Below are positions 8,845-17,517 of a stretch of DNA of 64,000 nt, in pieces. The translations under genes and the position numbers were made by a program. This stretch comes from Bog-473 sp963766995. GTDB lineage: Bacteria > Actinomycetota > Acidimicrobiia > Acidimicrobiales > RAAP-2. The stretch spans positions 930,001 through 994,000 of the forward strand of contig CAVYCE010000003.1 of the NCBI GenBank assembly GCA_963766995.1, in the 5' to 3' direction. The notes under the pieces are model-generated. The model searched no databases, was not told the origin of the DNA, and was given only the letters and a program-made list of their open reading frames with translations. Every line of letters starts with the position of its first letter. Within the stretch, counting starts at the first letter, position 1.

Positions 8845-10535
8845 TAGAAGAACTTTCCGTGACTGAACTGCTCGACGATTGGTCCGAGCGAGACGGCTGG
8901 GAAGAAGGTCAGGCCACCGATGATGAGAATCACACCGATAAGCAACCCAACAAACATCGGGCTGTCCGTTCGAAAGGTGCCCGCACCCGCCGGCACTGTG
9001 TTCTTGGCCGCCAGGACACCACCGAGCGCCAAGGCCGGAATCATGATCCCGAAGCGACCAATCAACATGTCGATGCCGCCGATCACGTTGTAGAAGGTGG
9101 TGTCGCCGGTCAGTCCACCGAATGCAGACCCGTTGTTATTCCCCTGTGACGTGAGGGCATAGAGAATCTCAGTGAAACCGTGTGGGCCAGCGTTTTCCGG
9201 GCCCACCCGGCCGGCATGGAGCGACACTGCAAAGGCGGTGATGGCGAGCACGGCAATCGGCATGACCAGTGATCCGAGGCCAGCCAGCTTTACCTCCGTG
9301 GCTTGAATTTTCTTGCCCAGATATTCCGGCGTTCGCCCGACCATCAGGCCGCCCAAGAAGACGGCGATGATGGCGTAAATCAGGATTGTGTAGAGGCCAC
9401 TACCCACCCCGCCCGGGGTTACCTCACCAATCATCATGCCGGTGAGCAACGCTCCTCCGCCGACCGGGGTGAAGGAGTCATATGAAGCATCGGCCGATCC
9501 GGTGGAGGTCTGCGTCGACGACACGCCGAACAGTGCGGAAGTCGGGACACCGAAGCGAACTTCCTTCCCTTCGGTGTTGCCCGTTGGCTGATGGGTGAGG
9601 CCTGCTTGCTGCACCGCTGGATTGCCCTGATGTTCGGCCACCACCGCGAAACCGACCCAGCAGCCAAAAATGATGGCCATCGCAGCCAAAAGGGCAAACC
9701 CCTGGCGGACGCGGCCGACCATCTTGCCGAACACATAGGTCAGGGCGACCGGAATGGAGAGCAACAGAATGATTGAGAGCAGATTGGTCAATCCAGTGGG
9801 ATTCTCAAATGGGTGGGCCGAGTTGGTGTTGAAGAAACCGCCACCGTTGGTGCCCAACTGTTTGATCGCTTCCATAAATCCGACTGGGCCGACAGCGAGC
9901 GTCTGGGACACGCCATTCAACATGTTGTGAATATTGACCGGACCGCTCAGCGTGTCTACCGCTCCCTGCCCCACGAAAATCAATCCGGCCACCGTGGCGA
10001 TAGGCAAGAGGATGTAGAGCATGCCGCGAACGGTGTCGACCCAGAAGTTGCCGATCGTCGGCGAGTTCTTCTTTGAGAAGCCCCGTGTGATGCCCAGCGC
10101 TACGGCAATGCCCACAGCCGGAGTGACGAACTGTTGGACCGTCAGTGCAGCCATCTGCGAGAGGTACGACATGGTTGTCTCGCCGCCGTAGTTCTGCCAG
10201 TTGGTATTGGTGATGAAAGAGGCAGCCGTGTTCCACGCCAGCGCGGGTGGTACCGCTCCGAGGTGCTGCGGATTGATGGGCAACGAACCCTGCAGGCGCA
10301 GGATGGCGTAAGTAATGCCAAGTGACAGTCCCGAGAACACGACGAGGGAGCCGGCGTACCGCTTCCAGGTCTGCTCCTTTTCAGGGCTGGTGGCAAGTAG
10401 GCGGTAGATCGGCCGTTCTATGAAGCCGAGGAAGTGCACCCGTCCTTCGTAGACGGCCACCATGTAGCTGCCCAGAAAGCGCCAGCACAGCGCCAGAGCG
10501 GCAATGAGGACAACGATGGTCCAGAAGAACCCCAC
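8844..10535 (-). CDS. kdpA: K+-transporting ATPase subunit A
   Basis: A 563-aa polytopic channel-like subunit of the SKT family. Selectivity-filter loops are recognisable in TNTNWQNYGGE (near 110), GTNGGGFFN (near 230), a third loop near 345 and TSQGNNNGSAF (near 465). It forms the K+ pathway of KdpFABC in the inner membrane. It begins with GTG at 10535, immediately after the kdpF stop, and its stop overlaps kdpB. Confidence 0.98.
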   Translation of the reverse strand: MGFFWTIVVLIAALALCWRFLGSYMVAVYEGRVHFLGFIERPIYRLLATSPEKEQTWKRYAGSLVVFSGLSLGITYAILRLQGSLPINPQHLGAVPPALAWNTAASFITNTNWQNYGGETTMSYLSQMAALTVQQFVTPAVGIAVALGITRGFSKKNSPTIGNFWVDTVRGMLYILLPIATVAGLIFVGQGAVDTLSGPVNIHNMLNGVSQTLAVGPVGFMEAIKQLGTNGGGFFNTNSAHPFENPTGLTNLLSIILLLSIPVALTYVFGKMVGRVRQGFALLAAMAIIFGCWVGFAVVAEHQGNPAVQQAGLTHQPTGNTEGKEVRFGVPTSALFGVSSTQTSTGSADASYDSFTPVGGGALLTGMMIGEVTPGGVGSGLYTILIYAIIAVFLGGLMVGRTPEYLGKKIQATEVKLAGLGSLVMPIAVLAITAFAVSLHAGRVGPENAGPHGFTEILYALTSQGNNNGSAFGGLTGDTTFYNVIGGIDMLIGRFGIMIPALALGGVLAAKNTVPAGAGTFRTDSPMFVGLLIGVILIIGGLTFFPAVSLGPIVEQFSHGKFF

Positions 10536-10625
10536 CTAAAACCACTCCGGTTTGAACATGGCGATGCCGAGGTAAATGAAGACGGCAACCGAGAGCACGA
10601 GCAAAATCGCTTGGACGGCGTTCAT
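10536..10625 (-). CDS. kdpF: K+-transporting ATPase subunit F (29 aa)
   Basis: A 29-aa single-helix peptide: a hydrophobic stretch (LLVLSVAVFIYLGIAM) followed by FKPEWF at the C-terminus, the typical end of KdpF (F-P-E-x-F). KdpF is a stabilising membrane peptide of the Kdp complex. Its stop TAG directly abuts the GTG of kdpA, and its ATG overlaps the stop of another tiny gene (ATGA). Too short for automatic gene finders, but position and sequence make it secure. Confidence 0.9.
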   Translation of the reverse strand: MNAVQAILLVLSVAVFIYLGIAMFKPEWF

Positions 10626-10705
10626 ACTCGCTCCAGGAGCCAGATGAGACCCATGAATACCGCTATGAACGCCGCAACGCTCACGACACTGAGGAAATCA
10701 GCCAT
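10622..10705 (-). CDS. 27-aa membrane peptide upstream of kdpF
   Basis: An ATG at 10705 opens 27 codons ending in a TGA that overlaps the kdpF ATG by 4 bp. The peptide is almost all one hydrophobic helix, starts MADFLSVVSV and ends with the charged LLERV. Comparable single-helix peptides ending in a Glu-Arg pair occur before kdpF in other actinobacteria, from memory rather than a search. It may be an extra small subunit or a coupling leader for kdpF; which is not known. Confidence 0.65.
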   Translation of the reverse strand: MADFLSVVSVAAFIAVFMGLIWLLERV

Positions 10706-10739
10706 GAGCCAACTCTCATGCCGCAGATATCAACGCGGA

Positions 10740-10765
10740 GTTAATGGACAGCGATCCGTATTAAC
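10740..10765. promoter_or_regulatory. Inverted repeat between the kdp operon and kdpD-like gene
   Basis: GTTAAT and ATTAAC form a perfect 6-bp inverted repeat with a 14-bp spacer, lying 35-60 bp upstream of the first kdp reading frame and between the divergent transcription units. It is the only AT-rich dyad in the gap, so it is a candidate operator or promoter element. Binding factor unknown; no kdpE gene is in the window. Confidence 0.3.
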
Positions 10766-10915
10766 ACGATGTGAATGAGCCGATCGATTCCTGACGCACC
10801 TACTGGTGACAGAACGCGCCAACGGTTATCTTCAAATTGGTCCATGGGGCGCCGAGGTTTGACGAGTACGTCACTCGGCTCTCGCGTTCACAATGGAAGA
10901 GACGGAACAGCGCTT

Positions 10916-12121
10916 ATGCCGGACACCGAAAACAACTATGAAGCGGTGAACGTAGCTACGTTCGTACCTTCAGACTCTGCTGACACGGTAGAACCAGCCG
11001 GACACTTTCGTGTCTACCTTGGTGCCGCCGCTGGGGTCGGTAAGACATTTGCCATGCTGAACGAGGGGCACCGGCGCAAACAGCGCGGCACCGACGTCGT
11101 CATCGGATTCGTGGAGTGCCACCGTCGCCCGCTGACCGAAGAGCTCATTGCAGACCTGGAAGTCGTGCCACGCAAAGCGGTCGAGTACCGCGGGACCGAC
11201 TTTGCTGAAATGGATCTCGAGGCAGTGCTTGCCCGCCATCCCAAGGTCGCACTGGTGGATGAACTGGCCCACACCAACGTTCCTGGTTCCGGTCACAATG
11301 AGAAACGCTGGCAGGACATTATGGAACTGCTCGATGCCGGTATCGACGTCATCACCGCGGTGAACATCCAACATCTCGAAAGCATCGCCGACGCCGTCGA
11401 ACAAATCACGGGCGTGCCAGTTCGCGAGCGAGTGCCTGATTGGGTATTGCGGAAGGCCGACCAGATTGAACTGGTCGATTCTTCGCCTGAGCAGCTCAGA
11501 CGGCGAATGCTGCACGGGAACATCTATCCGCCCGAAAAGGTCCCCAAGGCACTCACCAACTTCTTCCGCGAGGACAACCTGATGGCACTGCGCGAGCTAG
11601 CGCTTCGCTTTCTGGCTGACGAGACGGAAGAGGAGCTCCTTGAGCATCTTAAGAGGCGGCAGACCGGTGTCCTATGGGATACGAGCGAACGCATCTTGGT
11701 CGCCGTCACTGGAGCTCCGGGCACCGACACCATCCTCCGCAGGGCATCGAGGATGGCTATGCGCATTAAGGGTGAACTGCATGTCCTGCATATCGTTTCG
11801 AGCGAAAGCGCAAATACATCCAACGACAAGCAACTGGCGCTCCTCCAGCAACTGACCACTGATATCGGGGCTCATTGGAACGAGGTGCGAGCCGACGATC
11901 CTGCACAGGCACTCTTTGATTTCGCCCGGTCCCACCAGATCACGCAAATCGTCGTCGGATCGAGCGGTAGAAGTCGTTGGCAGGAGCTGAGAAGCGGCGG
12001 CTCCATCGTCAGGAAGATCTCCCAGTTGGCCGCTCCGGCCGGCATTGATGTCCACATCATTGCTCGGCGTGACCCAACATCCGTCGCTGTGGAAATCAAC
12101 GAGACCGAGTCAGACACCTAG
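10916..12121 (+). CDS. Short KdpD-like protein (sensor N-domain plus USP, no kinase)
   Basis: From the ATG at 10916 the protein has 401 aa, against roughly 850-900 for full KdpD. It contains the KdpD N-terminal domain with Walker A GAAAGVGKT and the conserved VDELAHTN, then a universal-stress-protein domain from about residue 260 (RILVAVTGAPG, ending IVVGSSGRS). The four membrane helices, GAF and histidine kinase domains are absent and a stop follows at 12119. An in-frame ATG at 10775 would add 47 poorly conserved residues. It diverges from the kdp operon. Similar short KdpD proteins are known in cyanobacteria and Deinococcus; this one may control Kdp through another kinase or directly. Confidence 0.88.
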   Translation: MPDTENNYEAVNVATFVPSDSADTVEPAGHFRVYLGAAAGVGKTFAMLNEGHRRKQRGTDVVIGFVECHRRPLTEELIADLEVVPRKAVEYRGTDFAEMDLEAVLARHPKVALVDELAHTNVPGSGHNEKRWQDIMELLDAGIDVITAVNIQHLESIADAVEQITGVPVRERVPDWVLRKADQIELVDSSPEQLRRRMLHGNIYPPEKVPKALTNFFREDNLMALRELALRFLADETEEELLEHLKRRQTGVLWDTSERILVAVTGAPGTDTILRRASRMAMRIKGELHVLHIVSSESANTSNDKQLALLQQLTTDIGAHWNEVRADDPAQALFDFARSHQITQIVVGSSGRSRWQELRSGGSIVRKISQLAAPAGIDVHIIARRDPTSVAVEINETESDT

Positions 12122-12359
12122 TTCGCCAGACCTCAAATATCCAGGTCTCCACCGCCGAGAAATCTGCGGCAGGCCAGTCTGCATTTCGCAACCGCCAGGG
12201 CACTGACGTGCTCGTTAACTGCTCTATTGGCGCATCTACGTCCTCAATCATCAAACGCTCGATACGTGCGGTGTTCGCTGAACTGCCAGCGAAGGCGCTT
12301 CTTCTCTGCTCCAGCTACGAGGCCGGGTCATCATCACCGCCGATCGGCCCGCTTGAACT

Positions 12360-13067
12360 TCAGGCTGTGTCGGGAACGACGAACCCGCTCTCGTAGGCGA
12401 TGACGACGGCCTGGACCCGGTCGCGCAGGTCGAGCTTCATGAGGATGCGGCTGACGTGCGTCTTGACCGTAGATTCCTCGACAACGAGGTCAGCCGCGAT
12501 CTCGGCATTGGAGCGCCCCTGGGCGACCAGACGCAGGACGTCACGCTCGCGGGGGGTCAGTGCGGCGAGACGAGGCGGATCGACCGGGTCGGGTCGAGCG
12601 GCCTGAACGAACTGAGTGATGAGCCTGCGGGTAATGGAAGGGTCGATGAGAGCGTCCCCGGCGGCCACGCTGCGCACGGCACCCACCAGCTGCTCAGCCG
12701 GGGCGTCTTTGAGTAGGAAACCGCTGGCTCCGGCGCGCAATGCGGCGTAGACGTATTCGTCCGAGTCGAAAGTGGTCAGCATGAGGACGCGGCTGACCGT
12801 CTCGGCCAAGATGAGCCGAGCGGCGGTCAGGCCGTCCATGTTGGGCATGCGGATATCGAGAAGGACGACACTCGGCGCGAGCTGGCGGGCCAGTGCGACG
12901 GCCTCCTCCCCGTCGCCGGCCTGACCGACCACGGTGATGCCCGGCTCAGTACCCAGGATCACGGCGAAGCCGGATCGGACTAATCGCTGATCGTCGACGA
13001 TCAGCACCGAAATATCGTCGGGGGCGGTCGGGGGGGACGCGGCAGTCTCGGCCATGAGGTCACGCAT
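12360..13067 (-). CDS. NarL/LuxR-family response regulator
   Basis: A 235-aa regulator: receiver domain with the acidic pair VDDQR near 25, phospho-acceptor Asp71 in VVLLDIRMPNMDG, Thr near 98 and Lys in FLLKDA near 120; then a LuxR-type helix-turn-helix (LTPRERDVLRLVAQGRSN and STVKTHVSRI). The start at 13067 overlaps the kinase stop by 8 bp; an in-frame ATG at 13055 is an alternative. It should be the output of the adjacent kinase. Target genes unknown. Confidence 0.92.
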   Translation of the reverse strand: MRDLMAETAASPPTAPDDISVLIVDDQRLVRSGFAVILGTEPGITVVGQAGDGEEAVALARQLAPSVVLLDIRMPNMDGLTAARLILAETVSRVLMLTTFDSDEYVYAALRAGASGFLLKDAPAEQLVGAVRSVAAGDALIDPSITRRLITQFVQAARPDPVDPPRLAALTPRERDVLRLVAQGRSNAEIAADLVVEESTVKTHVSRILMKLDLRDRVQAVVIAYESGFVVPDTA

Positions 13068-14226
13068 CCTTGCGGCGGGTCGTGGGCGTGGCGGCCATGC
13101 GGTGGGGGAAGCAAGCCATCAATTGCCAGCCGCCGGTCTGCGTCGGGCCGGCCACGAAGGTACCGCCGCACTCAGTGACCCGCTCGCGCATTCCGGCCAG
13201 GCCGTGGCCACCACCGGTGTGCTCCAAGCCCGAGGGACCCGAGCCGGCAGGGCCATTGACCACCCTGACTTCGACCCGGTCGTCGCCGCCATGGGCCGTG
13301 ACCTCTATGGGTGCACCGGGAGCGTGCTTCATGGCGTTGGTGATGCCTTCTTGCACCATTCGGTAGGCGGCATCGGCACCGCCTCCGCTGAGATCATCGA
13401 TGTCCCCACGCAACTGGCACGAGATGGCCACGCCCGAGGCCTGCGCCCGGTCGACCAGTTCCTCGACAATGCGCAGCCCGGTGGACGGTGAGGCGGGCGA
13501 GGTGTCGTTAAGCAGCTCGACCAGCCGATCGATCTCCGCCTCGGCCTGTTGAGCGGCCTCGCTGATGGAGGAGAAGGCTTCGGCGGCGCCCTCGGGATCG
13601 AGCGTGGCCAGGCGCTCGCCGGCGTTGGCCTGGACCACCATGAGGCTCACGCTGTGGGCCACTATGTCGTGTAGCTCACGGGCGATGCGGGCGCGCTCGT
13701 AGCGCACAGATTGGGTGGCGAAGATCTCGCGCTCCTCCTCGAGCTCGCGTGCCCGTTGTTCGAGTTCGGCCGACGCCCTTCGGCGCGACGCCACGGCCAA
13801 GCCACCGGCGTAGGGCCCGAAGGCCACCATTTCGGGGACGGGGTTCCACCCACCGTCGCTGAGGTTGACGCCGACCAAAATGGCGGCGATGCCCAACAGG
13901 GAAAGAGGGAACGGCGCGTCCGACCCCAGCGCATAGGCGTAAAGGAAGACGGCTGCCCACTCCGAGATGAATGTGGTGTTGGCGTAGACCGTCGAGGCGT
14001 CGTGGGCGAGATAGGGAATGGCGATAAGGACACCTGCCGCCACTGCCACGAGAACCGGCCACTGCCGGCGTAAGGCGACCACGCCGCAGAAGCCGAGCAC
14101 GCAAGCCGAGCCGGGGAAATCGCCCAGCTGTCCCTCGGCGGCGAGCGCGAGAGCCGCCGCCGCCGCCAGCAGTGCGGCCACCAAGGGATCAGGCCAATGG
14201 CGGCAATACCCCCATAGGCGGTGCAC
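13060..14226 (-). CDS. Sensor histidine kinase (HisKA_3 type)
   Basis: From GTG at 14226 the protein has 388 aa. Several hydrophobic helices (residues 15-145) are followed by a coiled segment rich in Glu/Arg, the dimerisation motif ERARIARELHDIVAHSVSLM-like with His186 as phospho-acceptor, the N box MVQEGITNAMKH and the G box GGGHGLAGMRERV. The reading frame stays open upstream to 14283 but that would overlap the preceding kinase-like gene, so the GTG just after its stop is preferred. Pairs with the downstream response regulator. Confidence 0.88.
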   Translation of the reverse strand: MHRLWGYCRHWPDPLVAALLAAAAALALAAEGQLGDFPGSACVLGFCGVVALRRQWPVLVAVAAGVLIAIPYLAHDASTVYANTTFISEWAAVFLYAYALGSDAPFPLSLLGIAAILVGVNLSDGGWNPVPEMVAFGPYAGGLAVASRRRASAELEQRARELEEEREIFATQSVRYERARIARELHDIVAHSVSLMVVQANAGERLATLDPEGAAEAFSSISEAAQQAEAEIDRLVELLNDTSPASPSTGLRIVEELVDRAQASGVAISCQLRGDIDDLSGGGADAAYRMVQEGITNAMKHAPGAPIEVTAHGGDDRVEVRVVNGPAGSGPSGLEHTGGGHGLAGMRERVTECGGTFVAGPTQTGGWQLMACFPHRMAATPTTRRKDA

Positions 14227-14230
14227 GCCT

Positions 14231-15400
14231 CTAGACCGCCCTGGGGGACAGCGGGATGAGGACCAGCGTCTCTCGGAGCCCATCCCGCGTGAAAGAGCGA
14301 ACCGTTCCTCCGTGGAGGTGTGCCCGCTCGGTGGCGGCAGCGAGGGCCGGTCGGGCCGTGCTCTCGCGCACGCTCGGGCCTACCACCTTGAATTCGAGCG
14401 CGTCCACCCCGAACACCACCTCGACCCGGGCTTCCGATGTCGGGTTCTTCTCCAATGTGCTGAGGAGATGCTCGACGATGCGGTAGCCAGAAAGCTCAAG
14501 ACCCGGCGGCAACAGGCGGGGGTCGCCGGTGACATGGAGGCGGACATCGAGTTCGTCGGTCTGGGCGAGCAACCGGTCGAGTTGGGCCAGCACCGGTTGG
14601 GGGCCCGTGGGTGCCTCCTCACGAAGGCTTCCAACCACCTGACGCATGTGAGCGAGGGTTTCCCGACCGGTGCCTTGGATGGCCACGAAGGCATCGGCGG
14701 CTTGGTCTGGTCCGGCACCGAGCGACTCCCGACCGGCAACAGCCGCGGCGGCGATGTCGTGCACCTGTGTGTGCAGATACCCGTCGAGGTCCACGGCGAT
14801 ACGGGCGCGGTCGGCCTCGACGGCCAGGTTGGCATTGCGCTCCCGCTGCTCGTGCAGCTCCATCGTCCGAGCTCGAAGCGCTTCAACGGTGACATTGCGC
14901 CGGTGCAGCAGGTAACCCGCGCCCAAGAAGGCGAGCGAGATTGGGATGAAGTAGAGCGCAGTGCTGATCGGGTAGAGCTGCGGATCGGATTCGCACTGGA
15001 CCACGATGCTGCCGATCACGAGCGCTTCGCCGATGACCCGGTCCCGGCCTTGGCAGCGACTTCCGACCACGAAGGCCATGTAGAAGACGGCAGGCAGGGT
15101 CGCCCCGCAGCGGACGTAGTGGCCGATGGCCCCCCAGTTAATGAGCGCGCCGACCAGCAGCACGCCGGCCACGACGAGCGGGCGCTTACGGGCGAACGCC
15201 ACCGGCAATGTCATGAGCAACACGGCGAGTGCTCCAGTCCACCCGGCGTCGAAGACGTGCCCCCCGCTCCTTCCATGGGTGACGATGAGGATGGCGATGA
15301 CGCTCAGGATGAGGGCCAGGGCGATGTCGCCCCACCCCAGGTCGGTGATGCCGAGAGTGGGGCCGGTGAAGAGACTGGCCCGCGTCCGTCTGCTTTTCAT
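14231..15400 (-). CDS. Degenerate histidine-kinase-like membrane protein
   Basis: A 389-aa paralogue of the next gene with five or six membrane helices (residues 25-165) and the same coiled linker. In the dimerisation motif, RARIAVDLDGYLH, Asp206 stands where the active kinase has His. The N-box region reads YRIVEHLLSTLEKN, without the usual Asn, and no GxG ATP lid is visible. It should therefore be unable to autophosphorylate. Placed directly upstream of the intact kinase, it could be a sensory partner that heterodimerises with it; that is inference. Confidence 0.8.
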   Translation of the reverse strand: MKSRRTRASLFTGPTLGITDLGWGDIALALILSVIAILIVTHGRSGGHVFDAGWTGALAVLLMTLPVAFARKRPLVVAGVLLVGALINWGAIGHYVRCGATLPAVFYMAFVVGSRCQGRDRVIGEALVIGSIVVQCESDPQLYPISTALYFIPISLAFLGAGYLLHRRNVTVEALRARTMELHEQRERNANLAVEADRARIAVDLDGYLHTQVHDIAAAAVAGRESLGAGPDQAADAFVAIQGTGRETLAHMRQVVGSLREEAPTGPQPVLAQLDRLLAQTDELDVRLHVTGDPRLLPPGLELSGYRIVEHLLSTLEKNPTSEARVEVVFGVDALEFKVVGPSVRESTARPALAAATERAHLHGGTVRSFTRDGLRETLVLIPLSPRAV

Positions 15401-15491
15401 GATGCACCTCGTTTCGGTGTCGCTCTAATTGTCGTCGTCTTTTGCGTTCGTGGCAATGCCGGTGTGGCCGAGGACCGTCGTCGTATCAGTT

Positions 15492-15860
15492 TCATCGGCG
15501 GGCCGGTGTCAGTTCGCCAGCCGGGGTCGGGGCCAGGATCACGATCACGGCCACCGACAGCACGAGGGTCACCGCCCCGATCACGACCAGGGCGACACTG
15601 GGGCGATCCCCCAGCCCGAGGAGGCTGCTGACCACGTCGAGACCCCGGGTGACGTAGATCACCGGGCGGGCCGAGCGCCAGCCCCGCCACAGGCCGTACA
15701 TGGCGGCCAGGGTCAGGACCCCGACGATCACCATGACCGCGATGGCCGGCGCCGGAGGCTCGGCGGATCCGGTCACCCGGGAGGCGAGGGCCGGGGCGAC
15801 GAGATCGAGGACGACGAGGACACTCAACATGGCGATGAGCGGTTTCTGAGAATGGAACAT
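15492..15860 (-). CDS. Small integral membrane protein, function unknown
   Basis: A 122-aa protein with four predicted hydrophobic helices (about residues 8-26, 38-58, 66-84, 90-110) and a short polar C-terminus. No family is recognised with confidence. It is 91 bp upstream of the degenerate kinase gene on the same strand, so it may belong to the same signalling operon, for instance as a sensor accessory. Confidence 0.6.
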   Translation of the reverse strand: MFHSQKPLIAMLSVLVVLDLVAPALASRVTGSAEPPAPAIAVMVIVGVLTLAAMYGLWRGWRSARPVIYVTRGLDVVSSLLGLGDRPSVALVVIGAVTLVLSVAVIVILAPTPAGELTPARR

Positions 15861-16036
15861 GATCGATAACTCCTATCTCGTTCGGGACTTCTCATTGCGG
15901 CGCAGTGCCGCTCTCTTGACACTGTGAGGGGGAGGGACGGGCTTTTCGTCTCCCAGGAGGGGGATCATCTGGCCGTTCCCTCCCTCTCAAGTGGGACACG
16001 CCCCCACCGCTTGGGTCTCCCGGCATCGCGGGCGCC

Positions 16037-16966
16037 TCAGCGGCGTCGGGGCAACGTGGCAACGATGAGCCGGGCGATGACGCGGTAGCCCCGGGCCTTC
16101 GGGTGAACGTCCTGGAGCTGGCAGTAATAGGTCAGGGAACAGATGTCGGCCACGGCGACGGGGATGCTCACAGACGAGGTTGAGGGCCACGGCGTCATCT
16201 CGGTGAGTGGCACGTAGGCACCGGTCGCCTCCGTCACGTCGACGAAGGCGGCACCGACGGCACTGTATTCGGCTTCGAGGGCCGGGTTGAAGAGCTTTTG
16301 GAACCCCGCGACCGATACGACGGCCAGGCTCTTTTCCGAAGGATCTTTCGACGTGTAGAGACCGAGGAAGATGTCGGGGTAGGTGAGGCCGACGATGCGC
16401 ACCCCCGGCCCCGCGGCCTGACGCAGACCAGTCAGGAGCGTGTGCAGGTTGGCCGCGATTCCAGGCAGCGCCTGCGTCACGCACTGGATGAAGATGGCGG
16501 CGGCGGCGCAGCCGAGGATGTCATTGCCACCAACGGACACCGTGATGAGTCCGACCTTGCCGCGGTCACGGGCGATGAATCGATCCGCCGCCGCGGCCTG
16601 TGTCCGCGTCGGGTAGGACATGGCGTCAGGTCCCGGGGCGAAGAGCGGGCACCCAACCTGGTGGAGGATGCTGGTTGTCGTGGCACCGTCGCAGGCGAAG
16701 TTTCGTAAGGTGAAGTGGTATCCCCGGGCCCGGGCGAGGTTCACCACTTGATAGGCGAACCCGTGCGTGTCCCGGTGTGCAGTGGCACTGGCAACGGGTT
16801 GGTAACCGGCGGCGTACGAGTCACCGACGGAGACGTCGTAGTCAACCACCGCCTTCGGCGCAGCCGCGGCGGCCTGAGTGTCGGTCGAGGCGGCGAAGCT
16901 TCCCATGGTGCTGGCCAGACAGAGCATGGCCAGCACCGCCCCACAGACAGCACCGGATCGACTCAT
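16037..16966 (-). CDS. Secreted SGNH/GDSL-type esterase
   Basis: A 309-aa protein with a Sec signal peptide (hydrophobic core residues 8-25, Ala-rich cleavage region near 34). Block I is VGDSYAAGY (nucleophile Ser), block III is VGGNDILG, and block V is LQDVHPKARGY with the catalytic Asp-x-x-His; six or so cysteines suggest disulphides. Such enzymes are extracellular lipases or esterases. Its start overlaps the end of the beta-barrel protein gene by 4 bp (ATGA), so the two secreted proteins are co-expressed. Confidence 0.87.
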   Translation of the reverse strand: MSRSGAVCGAVLAMLCLASTMGSFAASTDTQAAAAAPKAVVDYDVSVGDSYAAGYQPVASATAHRDTHGFAYQVVNLARARGYHFTLRNFACDGATTTSILHQVGCPLFAPGPDAMSYPTRTQAAAADRFIARDRGKVGLITVSVGGNDILGCAAAAIFIQCVTQALPGIAANLHTLLTGLRQAAGPGVRIVGLTYPDIFLGLYTSKDPSEKSLAVVSVAGFQKLFNPALEAEYSAVGAAFVDVTEATGAYVPLTEMTPWPSTSSVSIPVAVADICSLTYYCQLQDVHPKARGYRVIARLIVATLPRRR

Positions 16967-17517
16967 CGCTTGTGCAGAGCCAGTACGACGTCGCTGTTAT
17001 TGCTGTTCCCGATGGTGGTGCTGGAATATGTCCCGGAGTAATTCGCGTAGCTGCCGGTTCCGCCGTCGATCGCGAGGGTCCCCGAAGGGCTCGCCAGGTT
17101 GACGGTGAGGTTGTCGGCATAGATCAGCGAGCCGCCCGTGGCGAATTCGGTGAAGCAGTCGGCGGTGGCAGGACCGGACACGACGTTGCAGTAAAGATGG
17201 TCGGTCACGGTCCAGTGCTTGGCATGGTGCGAGTGGTTGCCCACGTAGTCAACGTCGTCCTCCCTCACGTGTCCTCCGACAGGCGGGTAACCCTGGATAA
17301 CCTGACCGGACGCGTTGTAGAACGTCAGGGTCGTCTGCTTTTGGAAGTAGCGAAGAACTGTCGAGGAAGTCGAGGCGCTGGCGGCTCCGCCGCTGAGCGA
17401 GAGTGCGCTCAGCAGGATCGTGCTGGCGGCTCCGCTGGCAATCAGCACTCTCCGAATTGGGTGCCGCCGCGTCGATCGGATCGGTGCCTGCGATTCGTGG
17501 GGAAGGGAAAAGACCAT
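16963..17517 (-). CDS. Secreted allene-oxide-cyclase/dirigent-like barrel protein
   Basis: A 184-aa protein with a long N-region, RR at 22-23 and a hydrophobic stretch to the Ala-rich cleavage area near residue 48. The mature part alternates short strands: LTFYNASGQ, HWTVTDHLYCN, a NLTVNLASPSG strand and a final GTGSYANYSGTYSSTTIG. The terminal GTG-x-Y-x-x-x-x-G-T pattern recalls allene oxide cyclase and dirigent barrels. Many bacterial members have no known role. Coupled to the esterase gene. Family assignment is moderate. Confidence 0.6.
   Translation of the reverse strand: MVFSLPHESQAPIRSTRRHPIRRVLIASGAASTILLSALSLSGGAASASTSSTVLRYFQKQTTLTFYNASGQVIQGYPPVGGHVREDDVDYVGNHSHHAKHWTVTDHLYCNVVSGPATADCFTEFATGGSLIYADNLTVNLASPSGTLAIDGGTGSYANYSGTYSSTTIGNSNNSDVVLALHKR

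Noticed and set aside
12122..12359. A 62-codon frame (12208-12396) between kdpD and the response regulator
   Set aside because: It runs into the opposite-strand regulator gene, has no ribosome-binding site and shows no recognisable features.
14018..15631. A 537-codon plus-strand frame over the kinase genes
   Set aside because: Overlaps two membrane sensor genes whose motifs are clear on the minus strand; the product is Arg/Gly/Asp-rich with no fold cue.
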